Source of the DNA: Serinus canaria
Taxonomy: Eukaryota > Chordata > Aves > Passeriformes > Fringillidae
Length of the DNA: 64,000 nt
NCBI RefSeq assembly: GCF_022539315.1
Contig: NC_066335.1
Coordinates: 3,749,214-3,813,213, forward strand
Direction of reading: 5' to 3'
Part shown: piece after piece, positions 11,306 to 22,463 of the stretch
How the letters are laid out: each line of letters starts with the position of its first letter
Position numbering within the stretch: the first letter of the stretch is position 1
The notes under the pieces: model-generated
Seen by the model: the letters and a program-made list of their open reading frames with translations, nothing else
The model's database searches: none
What the model was told of the DNA's origin: nothing
Made by a program: the position numbers and the translations under genes

Positions 11306-12239
11306 GGGCTGGGAACAGCAGGAGAATCTTCCCCAAGGAAATTTCCTTTGGAAGGGAGGGGAGCCAGGGCCTGATCAATATTCTGAGTCATAGCTGGGTT
11401 ATTTAATTACGTGGGGATGAGCTCGGGTTTAACCAGATTTTTTTCCAGCTCAGGCTATTAAAAAGCTTTTCCTATAAATACCCCTGAGCCCCGGGGCAGG
11501 GACCCTGCACTCCCAACCCCCAGCTCCACCCAAGTCCATCCCCACAGGAAGTTCTGGAAGCCCCCCCAGCCCCATCCTGCAGGGCAGGGGCTCCTCCCTG
11601 AGCTCAGGGCTTGCAGGGATCCATCCCCCCCGGGAATGTGCCTGGAACTCTGTCAGGAGCCACTTTGGATAATTGAAATCCTGCCTTAAAAGCATCCAGG
11701 GTGCGGAGCAGGAGCTGCAGCCTAATGCAGGGCCAGGGGTTAATGCAGGGCTGCAGGAGAGCATTTCATCTTCTCGGAGGAACTGATTGATTTATTTGTT
11801 TCTTTGCTCATGTTTGGCCCCTTCAAAGGGGGAAAACGGTGTTCCACAAGCAAGAGAATAAAAAGGGAAATCCCTCTCCCTGCAGGGCTCTGCTCTGCCT
11901 GTGCTCCTCCTGGTGTGCTGGTGGCACTCCCGAGGCAGGGGACAGTGGCGCAGCCCTGAGCTCGGGGCTCTCTGGGGTAACACACCCCAAAATCACCAGA
12001 AATGGGCCCGGGGGGGCTGGGCTGCTCTGGACGGGCAGGGCTGAGCCGAGCCCTCTCCCCTCTGTGGGAGAGCTCCTGGCAGGGAGGAGGCAGGGTTGGA
12101 GGGAGGGATGGATCCTGATCCACCAGAGCAGAGACCTTCAACAAGGGGAATCTCCTGCTGGGCAGGAGCTGGGGAGCTGAGGGCAGCTGGGGGAGCTGGG
12201 AGGGATGAGCTGTGCCTGCAGCCAGCAGCACTTCTGGGG

Positions 12240-12605
12240 ACCTGCCACCAGCCCTGCCGAGCAGCAGCTCCCCAGGCTTTCACCCCCTGCCTTTTCAAAT
12301 GCTCTGCTTTGACTTTAATGTTGTGTTTCCTCTTTAAAAACATGCTTTTAAAAAATCCACAGGGGTTTTTCTGGGCTGTTTTCTTCTCAGGCATCATCTC
12401 CATATTTCCCAGTTATTCTCACTCCCAGCAACCTCTCTGAAAGCCCACAAAGATCAAAATAGTAAGTGTAAAACATTCCAGGTGAAACATCCCGCATTTC
12501 CTGTTCAAAACGTGTTTTCTTTTTTTATTATTAAAAAAGATATTTAAAACAAGGCATTGAAGTTGCTCCTAAATGACTTTTCTGCTTTAAATTCTCACTT
12601 CGTGC
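12240..12605 (-). repeat. Right arm of an imperfect inverted repeat
   Basis: Partner of 10940-11305, with about 930 bp between the arms. Matching landmarks include TCATCTCCATATTTCCCAGT and TCTGAAAGCCCACAAAGATC. The intervening sequence contains no recognisable gene. Confidence 0.7.
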
Positions 12606-12893
12606 ACCAGCCCAGCACCTGCTCCCTCCAGGCAATAAAGAAACCTGCAGATTTCTGCTTTCAGGGAACCTGACCCTGAGCCCGGGGGGGCATTCCGGGG
12701 TGACAGCCACTCCCCGGGGCTGCTCTGTGCCCTGCATCCAGCGGGAGCTTTTCCTGCTGTGCCCATCTGCTCCCGGGCAGGGAATTGCTCTGAGGGCTGC
12801 ACACAAAGCCCTGCAGTCAATCAGAAAGTTCCTAGAATTGGCTTTTCCCCACCCCTGGGCTGTGCAGAGCCCAGAGGAAGCCCGGAGGCGCTG

Positions 12894-13028
12894 GGCTGTC
12901 CCTCCTGCACAGCTGCTGTGACAATGGCAGCTGCCTCGGTCCCCTCCCGGGGGACACAGAGTCTGCTCCAGCCCGGGAGCACCGCAAGGGGACCCAGGAG
13001 TCAGGGCTGGGAGCAGCTCTCAGAGCCC
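12894..13028 (+). repeat. Direct duplication, copy 1 (about 135 bp)
   Basis: Runs from CTGTCCCTCCTGCACAGCTG to CAGAGCCCCTCTG. It is nearly identical to 13685-13823, with two substitutions and one small gap by eye. The copies bracket an LTR-like block. Confidence 0.9.
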
Positions 13029-13039
13029 CTCTGTCCATT

Positions 13040-13683
13040 TTTATTTTTATATTCCTCTAATCTATAATCCTCACACATGAGGAGCACCATTGATTGCTGG
13101 CTGTGTACAAATCCCCAGTGGGACGGGGCTGCTGAGGGACCCCTCTCGAGCTGTTTTATTTTCCAGCATCACTCTCATTCCATGGTTATGGCAGTGGGAA
13201 GGTGCCAGCAGCTCACATCCCAGCAGCAGACAAAGAACTCAATGTTACAACTCACTTTAAAAGGTTTTTGGGCAATCACACCAAGCAGAAGCACACTGAC
13301 AGTATTTATATCTGTATGGTATATATTCTATATTCACACTGGTGCCACCCACCCACTGTGAGCACAGGTACCTTTGGTTAAACAAGGTTTGCTTATTTCA
13401 AATCCAACACCTGCTTGAGAGCCTTCAAACACAATGCACAGAGCTCCAGTATTAAGCTTAGAACTCCCTAATATCTCTCTAGATAAACTTTTCTGTAGCT
13501 TAGGGATTTACTCTAGACAAGTGTCAATACACAGACCATTGTTCTATTTGTCCTCACTTTTCTACTTATATAATTTTTCTGCTGACCAATCTCATGGCTG
13601 CAGCTTAGCTCCAATCACAGTTCTGCTGTCTCTGAGGCCTTTTGCAGCTTTCCCAAACCCCTCTGATTTTAAGGATTCCCACA
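13040..13683 (-). mobile_element. LTR-like block between direct repeats
   Basis: On the - strand it begins TGTGGGAATCC at 13683 and runs through AT-rich sequence resembling passerine LTRs from memory. The right boundary falls two bases before the second copy of the 135-bp duplication. The left boundary is unclear and I find no convincing short target duplication. Confidence 0.45.
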
Positions 13684-13684
13684 G

Positions 13685-13823
13685 CCTGTCCCTCCTGCAC
13701 AGCTGCTGTGACAATGGCAGCGGCCTCGGTCCCCTCCCGGGGGACACAGAGCCTGCTCCAGCCCGGGAGCACCGCAAGGGGACCCAGGAGTCAGGGCTGG
13801 AGGAGCAGCTCTCAGAGCCCCTC
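13685..13823 (+). repeat. Direct duplication, copy 2
   Basis: Near-perfect second copy of 12894-13028. It starts directly after the LTR-like terminus CCCACA, so the duplication boundary and the element boundary nearly coincide. Confidence 0.9.
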
Positions 13824-13829
13824 TGGTCA

Positions 13830-14864
13830 CCAGTTCCTCAGGGAAGGATGAGCCCCCAGCAGCACAGCCAGGAGGAATTTTGTCTGATTAAAAAAACACC
13901 ATAAGTTTTGGAGAAAGGAAAAAACTCCTTAGCACCTGGGGGAAAAGGGGGTGCAGCTGGTCCAAGATAGAAAGCGGAGCCAGCCAGGAGTGCTCTGCTG
14001 GCTTGGGTTCCACCTGGTCCCTGTTTTATCCTCACCTCAAACTGGGCATTGTTCTGCCCCTGGGCACTGCCAGCTCTGCTCCAGGCCTGGGGTGTCCCTG
14101 GTAGGCAGCAGCCGAGGGCGACCCGAGAACCTCTGATTTAGGGCAGGGAAAAGCTGCTCAGGAAAGGGAGGGAGCTGTGAGCAACCTTCACATCCTCCCC
14201 TGCACCTCCTGGGACCTTCTCATCTGGATCGTGAGCCCAAAGCCTGGGGCTAGTGGGAGATGCTCTCCCAGAGGTGTCCCAGAGGTCTGGGGCATCAGCA
14301 GCATCCTGGGGGGAGCAAAGCCACCAAAACCTGGAGGATGAGCAGAGCCACCAGATCCAGCAGGATGAGCAGAGCCACCAGATCCAGCAGGATGAGCAGA
14401 GCCACCAGATCCAGCAGGATGAGCAGGGACTGACACCAAGCCAGAGGCCCTCAGGATGCCACACAACATCCCCAGTTCCCCTGTCCTGACTGGTGTAACC
14501 ACCCCAGAGCTGCCTCCAGGCAGGGCAGCAGCACCGAGCGCCTCCGAGCCCTCCCGCCCTGCTCCTCCCCCCTCCCCTCCATTAATTAATGGCATATTAC
14601 AGATTATTGGCACTTTACTCATTAATGTCCTTTTACACCAGACCCTGTGTCTGACCACGGGACCAATCCAATCCCACAGCTCCCACATCTCATCCTGCAG
14701 GGAGCATTTCCCCTCGGAACCAGGCTCGCATCCCCCGCAGCCCCGGCGGCTCCGCCAATGGATCCTGCTCGGGACCCTCCGGCATCGATCCCGGGGGGAC
14801 CGGGGAGGGGTCCGGGACGGAGCCGCTGCGGGAGGGGTGCGGGGATGGCCGAGTCCTGCGGGAT
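13830..14864. other. No gene recognised; short 27-bp repeat
   Basis: Mostly unique sequence. A 27-bp unit (GATGAGCAGAGCCACCAGAT plus CCAGCAG) occurs about three times at 14337-14422. No other structure is apparent. Confidence 0.55.
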
Positions 14865-15785
14865 GGGTGCGGGATGCTCCAAGAGCCCTGTGGGATGGGT
14901 GTGGGATGCACCAGGAGCCCGGTGGGATGGGTGCGGGATGCTCCAGGAGCCCGGTGGGATGGGTGCGGGATGCTCCAGGAGCCCGGTGGGATGGGTGAGG
15001 GATGCTCCAGGGGCCCTGCGGATGGGTGAGGGATGCTCCAGGAGCCCTGTGGGATGGGTGTGGGATGCTCCAGGAGCCCTGCAGGATGGGTGCGGGATGC
15101 TCCAGGAGCCCTGCGGGATGGGTGCGGGATGCTCCAGGAGCCCTGTGGGATGGGTGCGGGATGCTCCAGGAGCCCGGTGGGATGGGTGTGGGATGCACCA
15201 GGAGCCCGGTGGGATGGGTGCGGGATGCTCCAGGAGCCCGGTGGGATGGGTGCGGGATGCTCCATGAGCCCTGCGGGATGGGTGCGGGATGCTCCAGGAG
15301 CCCTGCGGGATGGGTGCGGGATGCTCCAGGAGCCCTCCGGGATGGGTGCGGGATGCTCTCAGGAGCCCGGTGGGATGGGTGCAGGATGCTCCAGGGGCCC
15401 TGCGGGATGGGTGCGGGATGCTCTCAGGAGCTGGGTGGGATGGGTGCGGGATGCTCCAGGAGCCCTGTGAGATGGGTGCGGGATGCTCCAGGAGCCCTGT
15501 GGGATGGGTGTGGGATGCTCCAGGTGCCCTGAGGGATGGGTGTGGGATGTTCCAGGAGCTCTGCGGGATGGGTACGGGATGCTCCAGGAGCCCTGTGGGA
15601 TGGGTGCGGGATGCTCTCAGGAGCCCGGTGGGATGGGTGCGGGATGCTCCAGGAGCCCGGTGAGATGGGTGCGGGATGCTCCAGGAGCCCTGTGGGATGG
15701 GTGTGGGATGCTCCAGGTGCCCTGAGGGATGGGTGTGGGATGTTCCAGGAGCTCTGCGGGATGGGTACGGGATGCTCCAGGGGCC
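14865..15785 (+). repeat. 32-bp minisatellite with higher-order duplication, about 28 copies
   Basis: The unit is GGATGGGTGCGGGATGCTCC followed by AGGAGCCCGGTG. A distinctive block (CTCCAGGTGCCCTGAGGGAT, then a TTCCAGGAGCTCTGC variant) occurs at about 15509 and again about 15702. This shows a second-order duplication of 193 bp, or six units plus one base. Confidence 0.93.
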
Positions 15786-15989
15786 GATGGAAGCTCTCCC
15801 GCTGCCGCCGCTGCCCCGCACGGCCCCGGGGAGGGGAAGGGGCATCCGCCGCCCTCCGAGCCCGCAGGGTCCGTTCTGCCCGGAGCGGGGCCCGGGGCAC
15901 ACGGGGCACACTCCCGCGGGGAAACAGAAGAGGCGCCCGCAGTTTGAGGGGAGAAAGGAGCAGAGAGAGTTCGCTTTGATGAAAGAAAG

Positions 15990-16745
15990 AGAGAAACAAA
16001 CAACAACAACAACAATAACAAACACACTCCAAAAAAACCTTCAAAAAAATAACCAACCAAAACCCAAACAAACAAACAAAGCAAACAAAACCCCAAAAAA
16101 CCCAAAGGAGCCAAGAGAAACAACAAAAAGAAAAAAAAAAAACCCAAACCAACAAATCCCAAAGAACTAAAGAAAAAACCCCAAACAAACAAACAAAAAC
16201 CCCAACCACACTTTTGTGGATACTTCGCTTCTAGAAGTGCAAAAGATAACAGAGGCTCACACAGAGAGGTGGTGGGGACAGGCTGCCCTCTGTCCATTCT
16301 AGAACAACTTGAATTCATTTATTTGCTATTTTTATTACATATAATTTTTATTTTTTCAAATATAAAAATAATTATTACTATTGCTATTATTATTATTACT
16401 ACTATTATTATTATTTATTAATTATATTATTTATTGTTTACTGTTATTTGCTGTTTATATATTATAATATAGATTACATATAGGAATACATTTTATATTG
16501 TATATATTATATTTTAATTTGACAATATTTTAATATTATATCTTACATAATATATAGTATGTATTATACAGTATATATACTATATATGGTGTATTATATA
16601 GTATATAGTATATATGTATACTATGTAGTATACATACTATGTACTATATAGTATATGTATATTATATAGTAAATATACTATATATAGTATAGTATAGAAT
16701 ATATAGTATATAGTGTACATGTATATTTATATATATAATATAGAC
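15990..16745. repeat. A-rich then TA-rich low-complexity tract
   Basis: 15990-16200 is built of AAAC and AAAAC motifs. 16310-16745 is nearly pure A/T with TATATAGTATA motifs and several self-complementary stretches. About 100 bp of ordinary sequence lies between. Confidence 0.85.
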
Positions 16746-16748
16746 AGT

Positions 16749-17210
16749 ACTAAACCCCAGAGCCGGCCTAGACCCCAGAGTCTGGCTAAACCCTAGAGCA
16801 GGCTAAACCCAAGAGCCGGACTAAACCCCAGAGCTGGGCTAAACCCTAGAGCGGGCTAAACCCGAGAGAACCGGCCTAAACCCGAGAGCTCCAGAGCCGG
16901 CCTAAACCCCAGAGCCCCAGAGCCGGCCTAAACCCCAGAGCCGGCCTAACCCGAGAGCCCCAAAGCCGGGCTAAACCCCAGAGCCGGCCTAAACCCGAGC
17001 TCCGGCCTACAACCCCGGAGCCGGCCTAAACCCGAGAGTCCCAGAGCTGTCTAAACCCCAGAGTCTGGCTAAACCCTAGAGCAGGCTAAACCTGAGAGCC
17101 GGCCTAAACCCGAGAGCCCCCAGAGCCCGGCTCCCTAAACCCCAGAGCCGGCCTAAACCCGAGCTCCGGCGCCTACCCCTAACCCCCCAGAGCCGGCCTA
17201 CCGAAACCTG
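16749..17210 (+). repeat. Degenerate CTAAACCC-type array
   Basis: Irregular repeats of AGAGCCGGCCTAAACCCC with unit lengths of about 17-30 bp. The motif superficially resembles telomeric repeats but lacks the regular TAACCC hexamer. It abuts the 49-bp array. Confidence 0.8.
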
Positions 17211-17214
17211 AAGC

Positions 17215-19022
17215 TCCGGCAGAGCCGTGCCCGATCCCCACGGAACTGACCGGGATGTTCCTGCTGGGCAGAGCCGTGCCCGATCCCCACGGAACTGACC
17301 GGGATGTTCCTGCTGGGCAGAGCCGTGCCCGATCCCCAGGAACTGACCGGATGTTCCTGCTGGGCAGAGCCGTGCCCGATCCCCACGGAACTGACCGGGA
17401 TGTTCCTGCTGGGCAGAGCCGTGCCCGATCCCCATGGAACTGACCGGGATGTTTCCTGCTGGGCAGAGCCGTGCCCGATCCCCGCGAACTGACCGGATGT
17501 TCCTGCTGGGCAGAGCCGTGCCCGATCCCCATGGAACTGACCGGGATGTTCCTGCTGGCAGAGCCGTGCCCGATCCCCACGGAACTGACCGGATGTTCCT
17601 GCTGGGCAGAGCCGTGCCCGATCCCCACGGAACTGACCGGGATGTTCCTGCTGGGCAGAGGCCGTGCCCGATCCCCAGGGAACTGACCGGGATGTTCCTG
17701 CTGGGCAGAGCCGTGCCCGATCCCCCCGGAACTGACCGGGATGTTCCTGCTGGGCAGAGCCGTGCCCGATCCCCATGGAACTGACCGGGATGTTCCTGCT
17801 GGGCAGAGCCGTGCCCGATCCCCACGGAACTGACCGGGATGTTCCTGCTGGGCAGAGCCGTGCCCGATCCCCAGCGAACTGACCGGGATGTTCCTGCTGG
17901 GCAGAGCCGTGCCCGATCCCCACGGAACTGACCGGGATGTTCCTGCTGGGCAGAGCCGTGCCCGATCCCCAGCGAACTGACCGGGATGTTCCTGCTGGCA
18001 GAGCCGTGCCCGATCCCCACGGAACTGACCGGGATGTTCCTGCTGGGCAGAGCCGTGCCCGATCCCCATGGAACTGACCGGGATGTTCCTGCTGGGCAGA
18101 GCCGTGCCCGATCCCCACGGAACTGACCGGGATGTTTCCTGCTGGGCAGAGCCGTGCCCGATCCCCACGGAACTGACCGGATGTTCTGCGAGCGTGCCAT
18201 CCACGAACTGACCGGGATGTTCCTGCTGGGCAGAGCCGTGCCCGATCCCCATGGAACTGACCGGGATGTTCCTGCTGGTCAGAGCCGTGCCCGATCCCCA
18301 CGGAACTGACCGGGATGTTCCTGCTGGGCAGAGCTGTGCCCGATCCCCATGGAACTGACCGGGATGTTCCTGCTGGGCAGAGCCGTGCCCGATCCCCGCT
18401 GAACTGACCGGGATGTTCCTGCTGGGCAGAGCCGTGCCCGATCCCCGCTGAACTGACCGGGATGTTTCCTGCTGGGCAGAGCCGTGCCCGATCCCCACGG
18501 AACTGACCGGGATGTTTCCTGCTGGGCAGAGCCGTGCCCGATCCCCACGGAACTGACCGGATGTTCCTGCTGGCAGAGCCTGCCCGATCCCCGCTGAACT
18601 GACCGGGATGTTTCCTGCTGGGCAGAGCCGTGCCCGATCCCCACGGAACTGACCGGGATGTTTCCTGCTGGGCAGGGCCGTGCCCGATCCCCATGGAACT
18701 GACCGGATGTTCCTGCTGGGCAGAGCCGTGCCCGATCCCCACGGAACTGACCGGGATGTTTCCTGCTGGGCAGGGCCGTGCCCGATCCCCACGGAACTGA
18801 CCGGGATGTTCCTGCTGGGCAGAGCCGTGCCCGATCCCCACGGAACTGACCGGGATGTTTCCTGCTGGGCAGAGCCGTGCCCGATCCCCGCGGAACTGAC
18901 CGGGATGTTCCTGCTGGGCAGAGCCGTGCCCGATCCCCGCTGAACTGACCGGGATGTTTCCTGCTGGGCAGAGCCGTGCCCGATCCCCACGGAACTGACC
19001 GGGATGTTTCCTGCTGGGCAGG
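17215..19022. repeat. 49-bp minisatellite, about 37 copies
   Basis: The unit is GGGCAGAGCCGTGCCCGATC, then CCCACGGAACTGACCGGGAT, then GTTCCTGCT. It contains two short dyads: GGGCA...TGCCC and CCGTG...CACGG. Because 49 is not a multiple of 3, a stop-free unit yields - strand frames of more than 600 residues that cycle through all phases. These are not evidence of a gene. Confidence 0.95.
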
Positions 19023-19078
19023 GCACGGGGCTCTTTCCTCATTCTTGGTTTTTGTGTGTGTGTTTGTGGAAGGGGTTT

Positions 19079-19492
19079 TGTGGCGTTCACATTCTCTGGA
19101 AAAATCCCTTCACCCAGGATTTTTCTCCAGGGAAGCTGAGAAGCCTCAGAGAAAAAGGAAAACAATAATTATCTGATGCTTCTCCTGACTGTGCTCATGT
19201 GGAATGTGTTTGGGGATTGTTTGCCCACGGGTGATGGTTTCATTGGTTTCATGTAAATTGTTTTGACTTTTCACCAATCAGGGCCCAACTGTGTCAAGGT
19301 TCTGGAGGGAGTCAGGAGTTTTCATTGTTATTTTTTTAGCCTTCTCTCTGTGTCCTTTCTGTATTCTTTAGTACAATTTAGTACAGCATTCTTTAATATA
19401 ATATAGATCATAAAATAATAAATCAGCCTTCTGAGAACCTGGAGTCAGATTCATCTTTCCTTCCTTCCTCTGAGGGCACCCCAAATACAATA
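19079..19492 (+). mobile_element. Solo LTR, family X, uninterrupted copy
   Basis: It begins TGTGGCGTTCAC and ends CCAAATACAATA, with the 6-bp repeat GGGTTT on both sides (19073-19078 and 19493-19498). It contains ATAAAATAATAAATC near the 3' end, including AATAAA. It is the intact reference for the interrupted copy at 2282-3068. Confidence 0.82.
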
Positions 19493-19904
19493 GGGTTTAC
19501 AGACACTGATCCCTCACTTAAATCTCTTTGAGGCTGAGAGATGAAAAACGGACAGAGGGAGGTCAGCACCACCAGCAGGGTCAGTGGGCACTGAGGAAAA
19601 TCCAGGAATTCTGTGTAATTTGGAATTTTAGTTAAACCCACCCCAGTGCAGAGGAGCAGCATCCCCCAGGGACCTGGGGCAGGTGGTGCACGGGGGTGTC
19701 TGAGCTCCTCCAGCTGTTTGTGGCCCATCTGCAAATGAGCTGGTCCTGGGGCTGCCAGCCCTGGCTTGGAGATTTTTTAACTGGCAAAGTCTGGAAAAAA
19801 CAAACAAATAATCAATCAAACAAACAAACAAACAAATAAATAAATAAATGTGTGCTTGATCCCCACTCCTCTCAGTGTGATGGGGTTTCACACCTGGCAA
19901 TCGG

Positions 19905-20332
19905 GGAAAGGGGAAGGGGCAAAGGGGAAGGGGAGGGGACGGGGAAGGGGGCAGGAAGGACGGGGACGGGGAGGACCGGGGGACGGGGGAGGACGGGGAA
20001 GGGGAAAGGGGAAGGGGAAGGTGCAGGGGAAGGGGAGGGAAGGGGACGGGAAGGAAGGAAAGGACAAGGGAACCGGACACGGACAGACCAGGAACGGCCG
20101 AAAAGGCAAGGACAGGAAAGGACAGGGACAAGGACAAGGACCACGGCACCGGCCCGGACAGGACACGTGAAAGGCAAGGAAAGGACAAGGAAAAGGGAAA
20201 GGGAAGGGAAAGGGGAAAGGAAAGGAAAGGAAAGGAAAAAGGAAAGGAAAGGAAAGGAAGGGAAAGAGAAAGGAAAAAAGGAAAGGAAAGGAAAGGAAAG
20301 GAAACGGAACGGAAAGGAAAAGGCAAGGGACA
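19905..20332 (+). repeat. Purine-rich tract (GGGGAA and GGAAA runs)
   Basis: About 430 bp with very few pyrimidines on the + strand: first GGGGAAGGGG-type, then AAAGGAAAGG-type motifs. Many G runs of three or more could favour quadruplex or triplex structures. The long open frames on both strands follow from low complexity. Confidence 0.9.
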
Positions 20333-20339
20333 GTGGTGG

Positions 20340-21803
20340 CTGAAAAAATGGTGGAAAAAAATGGTGATGAACAGGGCAGAGCTTCCTCCAGGGAGAGGTT
20401 TCTGTGCTTCTGCACCAGAGTGTGGAAGGAGAAGGAAAAGGCCACTGCACAAGCAAAACTGGCTCCAGCCAGAGCATCTCTGAGTGTTCATGGAGGTAAA
20501 GCAGGAATTCTGCAGGAAAACACACACAAAATAAATAATAAACACCACAGTTAAATAATAAACACAGGAAATAACCCCAGAGATAGGAACTGGGGCACAG
20601 GCTGCCCCTCCAGAGACACTGCAGAGAAGGGCAGAGCTCGCTCAGAGCTCCCCCCCCTGAATTTTGGGATTGTCTGCTGCCAGAGTCTGCCCAGTGTAGA
20701 AATCCAGAGATGTGCCTGGAGGGAGGAAGGAGAAGGGAAAAGAGAGGAAAAAGGAGCAGTTTGGGTTGGATGTCACAGCCCTGACTCAGCAGCTCTTGGA
20801 GGCACTGAAAGAAGATTTTTGTTGCTCCTGGAGGCCTGGAGAGATTTCCTCACCTTCATGGACTCCAAGATGTGGGACTGCTGCAAGCCTTGTGGGTTTG
20901 GGCATTTTCCTTGACACCTTTTTGTGACCCAGCCTTTAGGATCAATCCCCCTGGAAGGTTTGAGGTGCCTCAGTTCCTGTTTACCCCAAGGACGTTGTGC
21001 CATTAAGGCTGCCAGGCCCAAGGCTTTAATTAACATTTGCTCTGCAAATCTGAGGTCAGCTAATGCTAAATCTGAGCTGTGGTTAATCCCAGCTCAAGCT
21101 TTTCTCATTAGGGTCAGTGCAGGGGGGATCTGTAAATGTTAATGGTCAGAAACCATCCATGGAAAGGGGAAAGGTCCAAGGAACTGGATTCAGCCACCAC
21201 TGAAAAAAATCTTTATGGTTATTTGCATCACCTGCTTTTTCTGGTCCATTTAATCCTTTCATTATTTACCTTTAATTACTATCTCATTAATTTCTCTGTG
21301 TGTTAATAGCAGCTCCCCAGTCCAGCAGGATCCTCCTCTGTGTGTGGAAGATTTGCACCCTGTAATGCCTTCCCCCAGTGTGGCTGACTGGGAAAAGGAG
21401 GAAGAAATGGAATTCTGTGGTCTCCAATGTCCCAGCACTGCAATAAAATTCAATTCTTTGGGATCGCTGTGTCCATGAGGGATATGAGCATGTGGGTTTC
21501 AATTTAAACCCAAAAAATCTCTTCAGCCCTTTTCCCCAAGCCCTTCCAGAAACAAACAGAAACTCTTGCTACACCACACAGTCCCTGAGGAAGGGGAAAA
21601 ATCATTAACACCTTTAGTTTGTTCTTCTCTAAAATGATATGAAATTAAAATTCTGAAGGGTTCAATACAGCAAAAACAAAAACCCATTCCTCATAATATT
21701 CTCATAAAGCTCTACCCCCATTTTTCCTTTGGAGAACTCCCTAACTCTGCACATTGTGCTGCAAAATTGGGGCTGATGGAATGTTGGCAGAGGAGGGAAA
21801 CAG
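20340..21803. other. No gene recognised
   Basis: About 1.5 kb of unique sequence. I see no repeat array, LTR edge, CR1 landmark or convincing exon. Confidence 0.5.
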
Positions 21804-21808
21804 CCTGG

Positions 21809-22458
21809 TGTCCCAGACTGCGAGGCAGGATGTGTTTATCTGTTCCCCACCTGCCTGGCAGCTGGCTCCTGTCCATTGGGCAGTGTTCCTGATCTCTGCC
21901 ACACCCACTCCTCCCTCGGGCACACCTGCTGATAAGAGGCCATTGGATGTCCCTGCAGGGCTGATAAGAACTGCAGCATCCCACTGGGAGATGGGAGCCC
22001 AGGGGGAGGAGCCAAGCATTCCTACCTGGATAGAATCTGGAGATCCTGGAACACCAGCACGGCTTCTGCACTGGATTCCCAGAGGAGCAGCAGCTGCCTC
22101 TGGCCCTGGATCTCCAGAGGCAGAGTGCACCTTTCTCCAGGATCCCTGCTCCAGCAGAACCAGCCCTGGCACTGCAGGAGGGCTGAGCCACAATTCCAGT
22201 GGCACTGCTGCCAGCCCCTGACCCACAGGGTGTCAGGCTGTGCTCTGCCTCTGCCAGGGCTGCCTTGGGTCACTGCACTGTTCATTTTATCCTTTTATTT
22301 CCTTCCCTATTAATGAACTGTTATTCCTGCTCCCATCTTTGTTGCCTGAGAGCCCCTTAATTTAAAATTCATAGCAATTGGGAGGGAGGGGTTGCATTTT
22401 CCATTTCAGGGAGGCTCCTGCCTTCCTTAGCACACACCTGGCTTTCCAAACCCAGACA
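21809..22458 (-). mobile_element. Solo LTR, family A, without minisatellite
   Basis: A 650-bp TG...CA element with the 5-bp repeat CCTGG on both sides (21804-21808 and 22459-22463). It aligns along its length to the LTRs at 1034 and 6598, including GGAGGAGCCAAGCATTCC and CAGCCCTGCAGGGACA on the appropriate strand. At the place of their 33-bp arrays it has a single related stretch of about 40 bp (about 22178-22235). Confidence 0.82.
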
Positions 22459-22463
22459 CCTGG

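Noticed and set aside
17198..19165. A 655-residue - strand open frame and two overlapping long frames
   Set aside because: They are translations of the 49-bp array in shifting phase. The start lies in unrelated LTR sequence, and no splice or promoter context supports them.
19628..20548. Pro/Ser/Phe-rich - strand frames
   Set aside because: Translations of the purine-rich low-complexity tract.
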